Source: Acidobacteriota bacterium (GTDB lineage Bacteria > Acidobacteriota > UBA890 > WLXD01). Taken from it: a stretch of 64,000 nt of DNA. Where the stretch lies: NCBI GenBank assembly GCA_029263295.1, contig JAJCXT010000008.1, positions 1-64,000 on the forward strand. The letters run 5' to 3'. The position numbers and the translations under genes were made by a program. Positions 10,515 to 20,505 of the stretch are shown here, piece after piece (the stretch's first letter is position 1; every line of letters starts with the position of its first letter). Under the pieces are notes generated by a model that had not been told where the DNA came from, did not search any database, and saw nothing but the letters and a program-made list of their open reading frames with translations.

Positions 10515-11234
10515 ATGGCTCCAGCCAACGACACCCTGACGGATGCCCTCATGCCGCTTTCCTCCAGAACCATGCGTCCTCGCCCGTCCCTGGTGGCCAT
10601 GGCCGCACTGGCGATCGCGGCGACACCGAGCCTCGCGCACGATCTCGGCACCACCGAGACGTTGATCACGCTGGGTGAACAACGGTTCGAAATCGTCATG
10701 GAATGCGACCTCGATGCGCTCGCCCTCGGCGCCGCTCCCACCGCCGACGATGCCGAGTTGCTGGCGGCCCTCGAGGCCATGGACGGTGCGCGCCTGGCCG
10801 AGACCATCACCGACCTGCGCCAGCTTTTTGCCCGCAGGGTGCGGCTGTTCGCGGGCGACGCGCGCATCGACTTCGAGGTGGAATTCCCCGACCGCGAAGC
10901 CGGCCACACACTCGGCATGACGCCGCCGACCTTTCTTGGTCTCTCAGCCCGGCTTCGAGGGGCCCTCCCGTCCAGCTACGAGACCCTGCGCTTCCGGCTG
11001 TCGCGCGCGTTCCCCTCGGCACAACTCACCGTGATCGATGCGAACGGCGAGATCCTGCTCGAGGAGTTCGTGCCCCGAGGCGAGGACAGTTCCTACTTCA
11101 CGGTAGGAGCTGGATCGGCCCCCGAACGAGGCCAACGGAAGCGAGCAACCGGATTCGGCTATTTGCTCCTGGCTGTGGCCCTGATCGCAGCGGCCGGCAC
11201 CATGGCCTGGCGCCGAGCAAGCTTGCACGCGTAG
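10515..11234 (+). CDS. Secreted/membrane-anchored protein resembling the periplasmic N-terminal half of HupE/UreJ-2-like proteins
   Basis: Signal-like region, AHDLGTTETLITLGEQRFEIVMECDLDALALG..., single C-terminal TM (GYLLLAVALIAAAGTMAW). Confidence 0.55.
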   Translation: MAPANDTLTDALMPLSSRTMRPRPSLVAMAALAIAATPSLAHDLGTTETLITLGEQRFEIVMECDLDALALGAAPTADDAELLAALEAMDGARLAETITDLRQLFARRVRLFAGDARIDFEVEFPDREAGHTLGMTPPTFLGLSARLRGALPSSYETLRFRLSRAFPSAQLTVIDANGEILLEEFVPRGEDSSYFTVGAGSAPERGQRKRATGFGYLLLAVALIAAAGTMAWRRASLHA

Positions 11235-11316
11235 CGCCGTCGCACGTACGATCAACCCTCTGGACGCCGACACGCTCGCGCGTCCTCCCTAGCGCGATTC
11301 CCTTCTCGCTCCCGAG

Positions 11317-13551
11317 ATGATGCCCATGCCTAGCCGTTCTTCTGCCTCGATGTTCCGAACCACGGCGATATGCATGGCTGCTCTCTGCGCCACGCTCGCG
11401 ATCGCCGCCTCCCCGGCCGCGACCGACGCCACCGAAGAATGGAGTTCATGGCGTGGCCCGTCGCAGAACGGCGTATCTCCAGCGACCGGGCTGCTGTCGG
11501 AATGGACCGTGGACGGGCCGGGTCAGCTCTGGCGCGCGGAACTCATCGGACGTTCCACGCCTGTCGTGTTCGATGGCCGCGTGTGCGCCAACGGGCGCGC
11601 CGGCGAAGGCGTCGAGATGCGCGAGACTGTCGCCTGTTGGGACGCGGCCTCGGGCGATCTGCTGTGGCAACGCTTCTACAGCGTCTACAACACCACCGTG
11701 CCCTTCACTCGCGTTGGCTGGGGCAGCATCGCGGGCGATCCGGAGACGGGCAACGTCTACGTGCTCAACATCGACGGTCACTTCAGCGCCCTCGATCCCC
11801 ACGGCAACACGGTCTGGGAGATCCGCCTGTACGAGGACTTCGGCCGCGCTTCGGGCTACGGCGGGCGCACGAGCACCCCGGTGATCGACGAGGGTCGGGT
11901 GCTCCTGGGCATCATCGCCAACAGCTGGGGCCCGTTCGGACCGCCGCGCCACCGTTATTACGCCTTCGACAAGCACGATGGCAGCGTGATCTGGACGTCC
12001 AACCCGACCACGGAGAACGTCAAGGACCGCAATACACAGGCCGTCCCGATCGTCACTGAGATCGACGGCCAGCGCCTGATGATCGGCGGCGCAGCCGACG
12101 GCTGGATCTATGCGCTCCAGGCCCGCACCGGCGCCCTGGTGTGGAGGTTCCAGCTCTCCAAGCGCGGCATCAATGTTTCTGTCGTCGAGCAGGACGGAAT
12201 CGTCTATGCCGCTCACAGCGAGGAGAACCTCGACGAAGGCGTCCTCGGGCGAGTGGTCGCTATTGATGGCCGCGGCGAAGGTGACATCACCCGCACCCAC
12301 GAGTTGTGGCGCGCCACCGAGGTCCCCATCGGCTTCGGCTCGCCGTTACTGCATGACGGCACACTCTACGTGCTCGACAACTCGGCCAACCTCATCGCTT
12401 TCGACGCCAGCACTGGCACGCAGCGGTGGGAGCAGAACATCGGCAACGTGGGCAAGAGTTCGCCAGTGTGGGCCGACGGCAAGATCTACGCTACGGAGGT
12501 CAACGGCACCTTCGTGATCCTGCGCCCCGGCGCCGACAGCGCCGAGGTTCTCGACAGCGAACGTGTCGAGATGCCCGACGGGCGACATGCCGAGATCTAC
12601 GGCTCTCCCGCCATTGCCTACGGTCGAATCTTCTTCACTACCGAAGCTGGGATCTTCGCCATCGGCGACGGCTCCGTGCCGGCAGTCCCGGCCCCGCTGG
12701 CGACACAGGCGCGCCCGATCGCGCCTGTCGGAGCTGAACCGGCCACCCTGACCGTGGTACCCGCCGACGTGAACGCCGACCCCGGCCAGGCCATCGACTT
12801 CGAGGTTCGCGCCTTCGATGCATCGGGCAACCTCATCGGCACGCGTACCGCCGAGTGGTCGCTGCAGGGCCTCACCGGCGATGTCGATGGCGACGGGCAC
12901 TTCGTCGCCGACGCGAACGCCGGCAGCCAGGCGGGTCATCTCGTCGCGACGATCGGCGAACTGACGGCGCGCGCTCGCATTCGTGTCACCGGCTCGCTGC
13001 CCTACTCCGAGGACTTCACCTCCGGCCAACGACCCGGATACTGGATCGGCGGGGGACGCTTCAATACCGCGGAACTCGAGGGTGAGCCGGTACTGCAGAA
13101 GCCCCAGTCGCCGAGCGGCATCCACCGCCACGTCGCCTTCACAGGTCGCGACAGTGCAACGGGCGTGACGGTGCAGGTAGACCTCTACGGTACTCAGGAA
13201 GGCCGTCGGCGCCCTGACGGCGGCGTCGTGAACAGCGGCTACACGCTCGATCTGGCCGGCAACCATCAACGCCTCGAGATCCGTTCGTGGGCCTCGGAAC
13301 TGCGCATGATGCAACGCGCGCCGTTCGCATGGGAGATGCACACCTGGTACACCGTCAAGCTACGGGTAGACCAGGAGGCAGACCGTGCCGTGATTCGTGC
13401 CAAGGTCTGGCAGCGAGGCACTCCGGAGCCCGCCGATTGGACGCTGGAAGTCGAAGATCCGTTCCCTGTCCGCAACGGCGCGCCGGGCATCTATGGCTAC
13501 TCTCCGGTTGATATCTACTACGACAACTACAAGGTGACGGTGAACGAATGA
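11317..13551 (+). CDS. Secreted PQQ/BamB-like beta-propeller protein with C-terminal extension
   Basis: EEWSSWRGPSQNGVSPATGLLSEW; multiple blades; C-terminal YSEDFTSGQRPGYWIGGG... laminin-G/concanavalin-like region. Confidence 0.85.
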   Translation: MMPMPSRSSASMFRTTAICMAALCATLAIAASPAATDATEEWSSWRGPSQNGVSPATGLLSEWTVDGPGQLWRAELIGRSTPVVFDGRVCANGRAGEGVEMRETVACWDAASGDLLWQRFYSVYNTTVPFTRVGWGSIAGDPETGNVYVLNIDGHFSALDPHGNTVWEIRLYEDFGRASGYGGRTSTPVIDEGRVLLGIIANSWGPFGPPRHRYYAFDKHDGSVIWTSNPTTENVKDRNTQAVPIVTEIDGQRLMIGGAADGWIYALQARTGALVWRFQLSKRGINVSVVEQDGIVYAAHSEENLDEGVLGRVVAIDGRGEGDITRTHELWRATEVPIGFGSPLLHDGTLYVLDNSANLIAFDASTGTQRWEQNIGNVGKSSPVWADGKIYATEVNGTFVILRPGADSAEVLDSERVEMPDGRHAEIYGSPAIAYGRIFFTTEAGIFAIGDGSVPAVPAPLATQARPIAPVGAEPATLTVVPADVNADPGQAIDFEVRAFDASGNLIGTRTAEWSLQGLTGDVDGDGHFVADANAGSQAGHLVATIGELTARARIRVTGSLPYSEDFTSGQRPGYWIGGGRFNTAELEGEPVLQKPQSPSGIHRHVAFTGRDSATGVTVQVDLYGTQEGRRRPDGGVVNSGYTLDLAGNHQRLEIRSWASELRMMQRAPFAWEMHTWYTVKLRVDQEADRAVIRAKVWQRGTPEPADWTLEVEDPFPVRNGAPGIYGYSPVDIYYDNYKVTVNE

Positions 13552-15032
13552 CGTCTCTCAAGGGGATCTCGATCCTGACTCTGACCGCCGCCCTCGGCCT
13601 CGCGGGCAGCATGGCCGTACGCGCCGGCGCGCCGGCGTTCGCCGCACAGCAGGAACGAAGCATGTTCGCCGGGCAGCCGAGCCGCAACATGGTCTCGTCC
13701 GAGACGGGACTGCCGGACGAGTGGGACGTGCGCTCGGGCCTGAACGTGAAGTGGTCAGCCTCCGTCGGCTCGCAGACCTATGCGGGCCCGGTCGTCGCTG
13801 GCGGCAAGGTGTTCGTTGGCACCAACAATGAGGGGCTCCGTAACCCCGACTTGCCCAACGACCGTGGTGTTGTCATGGCGTTCGACGCGGAGACCGGCGA
13901 GTTCCTGTGGCAGTACGCCACCGACAAGCTGTCGGCGGGCCGGGTCAACGACTGGCCGTTGCAGGGTGTCTGCTCGACCCCTTACGTGGACGGCGACCGC
14001 CTCTGGTACGTGTCCAACCAGGCTCATGTCGTGTCCCTCGACACCGAAGGACACCGCGACGGCGAGAATGACGGCGCGGTGAAAGACGAGGTCCACAACT
14101 CGCCGATCGATGGCGACGTGCTCTGGTCGTACGACATGATCGGCGAGGTCGATGCCTTCCCGCACAACCTCGCAACCAGCTCGCCCCTGATAGTCGGCGA
14201 CCTGGTGTTCGTATCGACCGGCAATGGCGTGGATGAGGGACACATCAACGTTCCCTCGCCGTTCTCGCCCAGCTTCCTCGCGCTCAACAAGAACACTGGC
14301 GAGTTGGTGTGGGAGAACTCCGACGCCGGCGAGGACATCCTGCACGGGACATGGACCAATCCCACCTACGCGGTGGTCGGCGGAACACCGATGGTGATCT
14401 TCCCGGGCGGCGACGGATGGGTGCGCGCGTTTGTGCCTGAGACGGGCGAGGTCATCTGGACGTTCGATGCCAACCCCAAGGACTCCGAATGGGCCCTGGG
14501 CGGCCGCGGCACGCGCAACAACATCATTTCGACCGCCGTGGTCTACGACGACAAGATGTACATCGGCGTCGGTCAGGACCCCGAGCATGGTGAGGCACCT
14601 GGGCACTTCTGGGTCGTCGACATCAACGGCACCGGCGACATCACCGACAACGTGGTGTGGCATCGCGGTGGCGAGGAGTTCCATCGCACGATCTCGACAG
14701 CCGCGATCCAGGACGACATCCTCTACATCTCTGACCTCTCCGGCTTCCTGTACGCGCTCGATGCGCAGACGGGCGAGCACTACTGGACCTACGACACCTT
14801 TGCGGCGGTCTGGGGATCGGCCTTCGTGGCCGACGGCAAGGTCTACCTCGGCGACGAGGACGGCGACATCATCGTGCTCGAGGCGGGCAAGGAAATGGTC
14901 GAGTTGAACGAGATGAACATGGGCGCCTCGGTCTACACCACCCCGTACGCGAAAGACGGTGTGCTGTACGTGCTGTCGCGCAACCGCCTGTTCGCGCTCG
15001 AGGTTGGCGCCCAGTCGGAGCCGATGAACTAG
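13548..15032 (+). CDS. Secreted PQQ-like beta-propeller protein
   Basis: ATGA overlap with previous CDS; signal peptide; PSRNMVSSETGLPDEW and repeated propeller blades. Confidence 0.85.
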   Translation: MTSLKGISILTLTAALGLAGSMAVRAGAPAFAAQQERSMFAGQPSRNMVSSETGLPDEWDVRSGLNVKWSASVGSQTYAGPVVAGGKVFVGTNNEGLRNPDLPNDRGVVMAFDAETGEFLWQYATDKLSAGRVNDWPLQGVCSTPYVDGDRLWYVSNQAHVVSLDTEGHRDGENDGAVKDEVHNSPIDGDVLWSYDMIGEVDAFPHNLATSSPLIVGDLVFVSTGNGVDEGHINVPSPFSPSFLALNKNTGELVWENSDAGEDILHGTWTNPTYAVVGGTPMVIFPGGDGWVRAFVPETGEVIWTFDANPKDSEWALGGRGTRNNIISTAVVYDDKMYIGVGQDPEHGEAPGHFWVVDINGTGDITDNVVWHRGGEEFHRTISTAAIQDDILYISDLSGFLYALDAQTGEHYWTYDTFAAVWGSAFVADGKVYLGDEDGDIIVLEAGKEMVELNEMNMGASVYTTPYAKDGVLYVLSRNRLFALEVGAQSEPMN

Positions 15033-15062
15033 GCGCGACCGTGGACGGCCGGCGGCAGCGGA

Positions 15063-17150
15063 TCAGGCGGCGCGGTGGAGCTTGTGAAAGAATTCCGCGT
15101 CCTCCGCCACGAGACCTTCGAGCGCTTCGGCGACATGTGCGTCGAAGTGACTGCCCGAACCCTCGCGGATGATGCTCATCACGCGTTCGATGGGCATGCC
15201 CTCACGATAGGGCCTGTCTGAGCTGCACGCGTCGAACACATCGGCCACGGCCACGATACGGGCGTTGGGGTCGAATTCCTCCGGCCCGATGCCGTAGGGG
15301 TAGCCGCGCCCATCCATGCGCTCGTGATGCTGGAGCACGATGGGCAGAACGTCGGCGTAGGCCCGGATGGGCTCGATGATGCGGGCGCCAATTACCGGGT
15401 GCGCCTTCATCGCGTCGTACTCCTCGTCGGTGAGCTTGCCCGGCTTGTCCAGGACCGCGTTGGGAACGCCGATCTTGCCGATATCGTGCAGGAGGCCACC
15501 ACGGTTGATGATGTCCAGTCGGACGGCGGATACGCCCATGTACGTACCGAGTCTCAGCGAGAGGCTGGTCACACGCTCCGAATGGCCGGTCGTCCAGGTG
15601 GACTTGGCATCGACCGCCCCAGCCAGTGCCAGCAGGGCGCCCTGCTTCATGTCGTCCAGTTCAGTCACCAGCGTGGCATTGGCCAGCGCCACACCAAGCT
15701 GATCGGCGACCTGTCGCAGTTGAGTGAGGTCATCGGTGTCCAGCGCAGCGCCCGAGGCGTCGCCCACGAGCAGCGCGGCGACACAATGGCCGTCGGTTTC
15801 GATGGGCATCGCTACGACCGTGCGCGCGCCATGGTGGAGCAGCGGCGCAGCGCAGGCGGGCATGGCTGCCGGATCACCGAACACGACCCAGTGTCCATGT
15901 CCGGCTGCCAGCTTCGCTTCCATCTCGCCAATCACACGCTCGCTGTGCAACAGACCCATCTCGCCGCCCACGTACACCGTGGCCTCCTCGGGCGACTCGC
16001 CGGCCATGGCCACGCCGAACACGAGATCCGGATAGGTCTTCTGCAGGGCACCCAGGGTGCGGGTCCGGACCGTGTCCATTTCCACCGACGACAGAATGGC
16101 GCGATCGATCTCCGCCACAGTCGACAGGTGGGCAAACTGGCTCTCGAGCCGCGACGACATGAAGTTGAACGACTCTCCCAGTTCGCGAAATTCGTCATTA
16201 CTGTTGATCTGGACGCGGTGCGTGAAGTCCCGCTCACTTATCCGTTTCGTCGCCGCGAACAGGTCGTCCAGCGGCGTCAGACTGCGCCGGATCTGGCTGA
16301 TCGAGAGCAACAGTACGATCCAGAGGCTGGTGAGCCCCAGGAGCACGTATTCGCGGCCGAAGCCGGCAGCCCGCTGCATGGCGGTGGTCTTCTCGGTTAG
16401 CGAGATGAGCACCAGACCGGGATGACCGAAGTTGTGCCGCAGCGGCAACGACCAGCGTCCGCCGAAGTAGTCCATGCCCAGAATCTTGGTATCGAACTGC
16501 CTGCCGGCGGCCCTGGAGCCAATGATCGACAGCGTGTTCGTGTACTCAGTCGCCAACGTCGACAACAGCGGCGCACCGGCCGGGGTGAGCACGATGACGT
16601 CGGTATTGCTCGGTAGAACAGCCTGCAGGCCCGCCCCCCAGCCGTAGCCGGGCTCTATCGCGGCCACAAGGTGCGTACCGTCGGCGAGCGGATACCAGAT
16701 GACGGCTGCCGTCGACTCGGACTCCAGCGCCCGAGGGAAGGTGATCGCCGGAAGGCCGGCGGCCAGCCGCGCCTGGTCGACGGGGCGTAGTCCGGCCAGG
16801 GAGAACTCGGCACCCACGCGCGCAGCGAGTCGCTCGCCATCGACGTGAACGATACCGACGAGGCGGTCCGGAAACTCCTGAACCATCGTCAGGGGCAGAC
16901 CCTGATCGAGCCGTTCGCCAGCAAACTCGAGCTCCTCGAGAACAAACAGGAAGCGCTCGAGCATCGACATGCCGAGGTTCTTCGTGGCGTCATGCAGCCG
17001 CTCGCGTGCCTGCCCCTCGAGGTCCGCACGCGCTGCCCGATAAGACACGACTGCCAGCGCGGTCACCGGCAGCACAGCGCATAGCGCGAACACGCCGAGC
17101 ATGCGGCGGCCAAGCCGGCTGGTCAGGTAGTGCGTTCCCGTGTAGGCCAT
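15063..17150 (-). CDS. HD-GYP domain protein (predicted c-di-GMP phosphodiesterase) with periplasmic sensor, HAMP and GAF regions
   Basis: LLHDIGKIGVPNAVLDKPGKL...HPVIGARII...LQHHERMDGRGYPYG; N-terminal TM/sensor; HAMP-like FAATKRISERDFTHRV. Confidence 0.9.
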   Translation of the reverse strand: MAYTGTHYLTSRLGRRMLGVFALCAVLPVTALAVVSYRAARADLEGQARERLHDATKNLGMSMLERFLFVLEELEFAGERLDQGLPLTMVQEFPDRLVGIVHVDGERLAARVGAEFSLAGLRPVDQARLAAGLPAITFPRALESESTAAVIWYPLADGTHLVAAIEPGYGWGAGLQAVLPSNTDVIVLTPAGAPLLSTLATEYTNTLSIIGSRAAGRQFDTKILGMDYFGGRWSLPLRHNFGHPGLVLISLTEKTTAMQRAAGFGREYVLLGLTSLWIVLLLSISQIRRSLTPLDDLFAATKRISERDFTHRVQINSNDEFRELGESFNFMSSRLESQFAHLSTVAEIDRAILSSVEMDTVRTRTLGALQKTYPDLVFGVAMAGESPEEATVYVGGEMGLLHSERVIGEMEAKLAAGHGHWVVFGDPAAMPACAAPLLHHGARTVVAMPIETDGHCVAALLVGDASGAALDTDDLTQLRQVADQLGVALANATLVTELDDMKQGALLALAGAVDAKSTWTTGHSERVTSLSLRLGTYMGVSAVRLDIINRGGLLHDIGKIGVPNAVLDKPGKLTDEEYDAMKAHPVIGARIIEPIRAYADVLPIVLQHHERMDGRGYPYGIGPEEFDPNARIVAVADVFDACSSDRPYREGMPIERVMSIIREGSGSHFDAHVAEALEGLVAEDAEFFHKLHRAA

Positions 17151-17642
17151 CTAGAACTCCGAGGCCGGGCCGACATAGATGCCGTTGTTGGCGCGGATGA
17201 TGTCGTCGGCCGACACGGGAGTGTTGAGCGGTGCCAGAGTCTGCCCGTCGGGGCCCATGCTGTAGAGGTCATAGTCGGAGTTCAACGGCACGAGGAAGCG
17301 ATCCTTCCTGAGACCCCCGACGCCGTTGCGACCCTCGATCACCAGGTACCGATACGCGCCACCCCACGGGTCGATCTGGCCATCGAGTCCAGCCTCCGCC
17401 AGCGAGGTAGGGTAACGCCCGTTCAGGTCCCGATAGCGCTGCAGATCGAGGCTGATCGCGGTAATGACCATCGAGGCCTCGGTGACCCTGCCGCGTTCAC
17501 GAGCGTCGATCAGCGACGGGACCACGATCGCCGACAGCGTCGCGATCAAGGCGGTGACAATCATCATTTCCAGCAGCGAGAAACCCGAGCTTTCGTTGCA
17601 CCATCTCGAGAACCGGCTCGCGCGGGCCACGGGCGCCTTCAT
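17151..17642 (-). CDS. Type II secretion/T4P major pseudopilin-like (GspG-like)
   Basis: SSGFSLLEMMIVTALIATLSAIVVPSLIDARERGR prepilin motif; YPTSLAEAGLDGQIDPWGGAYRY GspG-like C-terminus. Confidence 0.85.
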   Translation of the reverse strand: MKAPVARASRFSRWCNESSGFSLLEMMIVTALIATLSAIVVPSLIDARERGRVTEASMVITAISLDLQRYRDLNGRYPTSLAEAGLDGQIDPWGGAYRYLVIEGRNGVGGLRKDRFLVPLNSDYDLYSMGPDGQTLAPLNTPVSADDIIRANNGIYVGPASEF

Positions 17643-18022
17643 GGCCTGCCCGCCTTGAGCCACTCGAAGCTCGACTGATTGTGCAGCCGAATCGTCGAGT
17701 TGGATGCGTCGTAGTGGAAGGCAAACTGCATGTCCGCGCCATCGACGAGATAGGTGACTCTGAACAGGCGCCCGCGAGGATGGGGCTCCGTGGTGACGCG
17801 AGTAATCGAGTACACCTCCAGGCCATCGCCACCGGTGCCGAAGCGGAGAATCTCGGTCTGGATCTCGAAGAAGCGATCCGCATAACGAGGCTCGGTGGTC
17901 GCCCAGCGACCAAGGACCTCCGCCGGGAGATTCTCGCTCGGGGTCGCGCAGCCGCTCGCTAGCAGGCCGAAGGCGAGGATCAGCCCTGCCAGGTAGAAAC
18001 AGGAGCCGCGTCTGGCCATCAT
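17639..18022 (-). CDS. Small lipoprotein, hypothetical, embedded in pseudopilin operon
   Basis: LILAFGLLASGCATPSENL lipobox; overlaps both neighbours. Confidence 0.7.
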   Translation of the reverse strand: MMARRGSCFYLAGLILAFGLLASGCATPSENLPAEVLGRWATTEPRYADRFFEIQTEILRFGTGGDGLEVYSITRVTTEPHPRGRLFRVTYLVDGADMQFAFHYDASNSTIRLHNQSSFEWLKAGRP

Positions 18023-19356
18023 CAGTGCTCCTCGCGCCACTCGATGGCGAGCAGGCCGCCGCCGCTACCGCCCCAGGCCAGCGCCGTGTCGAGATCGGGC
18101 CAGATGACCGTGTTGTCAGTCAAGTGCGTCCCTTCGGCGACCCGGTTCAGCAGGCTGAAGTTATCGGCCGCGTCCTCGACCACGACGACTCCGTTCAGCG
18201 TCGATGCGCCCTGCATCTTCAGTTGCTCATGAACGATGAGGCTGCCCCGATAGTCCGATACCCCGCTGACGAAGACGTCCCCGCCGGTCACTGCCAGCAG
18301 GCCGCCGTAGCGCGAGTTCAGATGGAAGTCGCCGGCGAATTCCACGGATCCTTCCGCGAACAGAGACAGCTCGACCGGGGCGCCCGCCGTGCCCCCAGAG
18401 CCGGCCACCTTGACGCTACCTTCCACATAGAATGCGCCCGCATCGCCGCTGGCAGGGTCATCGAGCAGCCAGTCGCCGGAGCCCTGATAGTGCCAATTGC
18501 CCCACGGGTTCGTGCCGCCAACGGTGTCGAACTGCACCGTCCCGTCGGGAAGGCAGATCTTGCCGTCGACGCTCAGCGTGTACTCGGCGTACTGGGCGAA
18601 CTCAGCCGGGTCGACAGGGGAGATGTCCGTGGGCGGTTGACCGTCGTGGGCCATCTCGTAGTCGTTGACCGCGGCGGCATCCAGAACGCTGCCCTGAATC
18701 TCGGGGTTACTGGAGTAGATGTCGAAGAGGCCAGCCGACCAGGCGCCGCCGTCGACACGGCGGTTGTTGATCGACACGTTGTCATTGGAGAACACGGACG
18801 ACAGGGCACCAACCAACTCGACGCCCGCGTCGATCGTCACGTCGTTGTTCGTGAGGACTCCGTAAGGCGGAGCCCATCCAGCGCCCGCTCCATCCTCGAG
18901 CACGACCCTGACCGTCTGCGTGACCCCGCGTATCGCCCCGGTTGCGAGCAGATGGTAGCGGCCGTCAGCGTCCACGCTGGTGTCGCTGTCACCGTCGTCG
19001 TTGTCGGTTAGCACCGCGGTGTACGAACCGCCAGCAGCTCCTATGGCGATCGCGCTGGCGCCAATCACGAGCCCGTCGTCGGTGGTGCCCGCGGTGCCAT
19101 CGGTACCGGCCAGCAGACCGGCAAGATCACCCTCAGCGGCAGTGATCTCGAGCATCGCATGTTCGATGCCCGACTCTGCCAGCGCCAGTGCCTGGGCCTG
19201 GCGCAGGCTGTTGTTGGCCAGCGACCACTCGACGCTGCCAACGATCATGCTGGAGAAGGTGAGCACCGTGAGACACATGACCAGCAGCAGGGAAATCAGG
19301 ATGCTGCCGCGGCAATCAGTGCGCGCGCGAAGGCGTGTGTCAGACGACGGCAACAT
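18022..19356 (-). CDS. PilX-like pilus assembly protein with large C-terminal region
   Basis: GSILISLLLVMCLTVLTFSSMIVGSVEWSLANNSLRQAQALALAESGIEHAM; downstream beta-rich 'VEFAGDFHLNSRYGGLLAVTGGDVFVSG'. Confidence 0.75.
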   Translation of the reverse strand: MLPSSDTRLRARTDCRGSILISLLLVMCLTVLTFSSMIVGSVEWSLANNSLRQAQALALAESGIEHAMLEITAAEGDLAGLLAGTDGTAGTTDDGLVIGASAIAIGAAGGSYTAVLTDNDDGDSDTSVDADGRYHLLATGAIRGVTQTVRVVLEDGAGAGWAPPYGVLTNNDVTIDAGVELVGALSSVFSNDNVSINNRRVDGGAWSAGLFDIYSSNPEIQGSVLDAAAVNDYEMAHDGQPPTDISPVDPAEFAQYAEYTLSVDGKICLPDGTVQFDTVGGTNPWGNWHYQGSGDWLLDDPASGDAGAFYVEGSVKVAGSGGTAGAPVELSLFAEGSVEFAGDFHLNSRYGGLLAVTGGDVFVSGVSDYRGSLIVHEQLKMQGASTLNGVVVVEDAADNFSLLNRVAEGTHLTDNTVIWPDLDTALAWGGSGGGLLAIEWREEH

Positions 19357-19357
19357 C

Positions 19358-20041
19358 TCAGCCCCCGTCCACGAGTTTGGTCAGGAAGGCGTCCTGGTTG
19401 CGCACCAGAACATCAGCGAAAGACTGGTAACTTGGTGTGGCCTCGCCCTGAATCGCCCGGGCCGCATCGGCGAGCGCCACCGAGACACGAATCGATCGCA
19501 CCTGGTCGCGCTGGGCCTCGGCAAGGCTTCCTCCGCCGGCGGTGATCTCGGCGCCCGCCGCATCGAAGTACCGGAAAGAGGCCGCGGTCACGTTCTGGGC
19601 CACGGGTGTGTACGGGATCTCCTGCACCCAGACACCGGAAACCCAACACTGGACACGGCGCTCGATCCGCCCGGTGGCAACGCGGTAGGTGACCTGTTCC
19701 ACACCGTCGTCGCCCACCTCGAGCGTGCAGGGCCGGTCGCTGCTGCCGCGATCCAGGTCGAGCGCGATCGTCAGCTCCGTCGCACTGGCCTGAGAGATGC
19801 CTTCGAGCGAACCGACGATGCCGTGACCGGCGCCGCGAACCTCGTCGCCCATGCGCATCAGCAACACGCGTGCCTCTTGGCGCAGCGACATGGTCGAAGC
19901 CATCGTGGCGTGGCTGAGGTGCACGCGTACGAGAATCTGGGTTACGGCCAGATAGATCACCGCCATGATCCCGATGGCGATCATCATCTCGATGAGGGAG
20001 AAGCCCCTCTCGTCGCGACGTAGGGGCGGGCGTGTGATCAA
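19358..20041 (-). CDS. PilW-like minor prepilin
   Basis: DERGFSLIEMMIAIGIMAVIYLAVTQILVR prepilin motif. Confidence 0.85.
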   Translation of the reverse strand: MITRPPLRRDERGFSLIEMMIAIGIMAVIYLAVTQILVRVHLSHATMASTMSLRQEARVLLMRMGDEVRGAGHGIVGSLEGISQASATELTIALDLDRGSSDRPCTLEVGDDGVEQVTYRVATGRIERRVQCWVSGVWVQEIPYTPVAQNVTAASFRYFDAAGAEITAGGGSLAEAQRDQVRSIRVSVALADAARAIQGEATPSYQSFADVLVRNQDAFLTKLVDGG

Positions 20042-20472
20042 CCGCCACCTCCACCGCCAGACAGGGCAGTCCGACTGGCAAGCACGAAGTCGATCCCGGC
20101 CCGCCGAGCGTCGACACTATCGCGCTCGAAGGCCACCACCGTGATGGTCTTGGTCGACACTACGGGCTCGGCGTTGCGGACGGTCCACTCGCGCGTAACG
20201 ACCCGACCGTCCGGAAGCATGCATTCGTCCTGTCCGGCTGCGACACCCGCGTAGCCGATCGCGCGAAGTTCTTCGACCTTGGCCTGTGCGGCCCACATGG
20301 CGTGGTCGAGTTCACCTGCGTCGCCGTTGAGTTTGAGCGCACCGATTTCCAGCGCCACCATGAATGGCACTGTCAGCAGAATCAGCACAACCGAAACGAG
20401 CACTTCAAGAAGGGACATCCCCTCCTCGCGTGCCCCGCGTCGGCAGACACGTTGGCCGTCACCAGCCCGCAT
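20038..20472 (-). CDS. PilV-like minor prepilin
   Basis: AREEGMSLLEVLVSVVLILLTVPFMVALEIGALKLNGD; AGGAGG ribosome-binding site upstream of ATG at 20472. Confidence 0.8.
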   Translation of the reverse strand: MRAGDGQRVCRRGAREEGMSLLEVLVSVVLILLTVPFMVALEIGALKLNGDAGELDHAMWAAQAKVEELRAIGYAGVAAGQDECMLPDGRVVTREWTVRNAEPVVSTKTITVVAFERDSVDARRAGIDFVLASRTALSGGGGGG

Positions 20473-20505
20473 ACGGGGTCCTCCTGTCATGCAGCTTACG
20501 CCCAC

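Noticed and set aside
10434-10918. Two minus-strand ORFs (157 and 149 aa) overlapping the HupE-like gene
   Set aside because: Overlapping shadow frames of the plus-strand CDS with no domain evidence.
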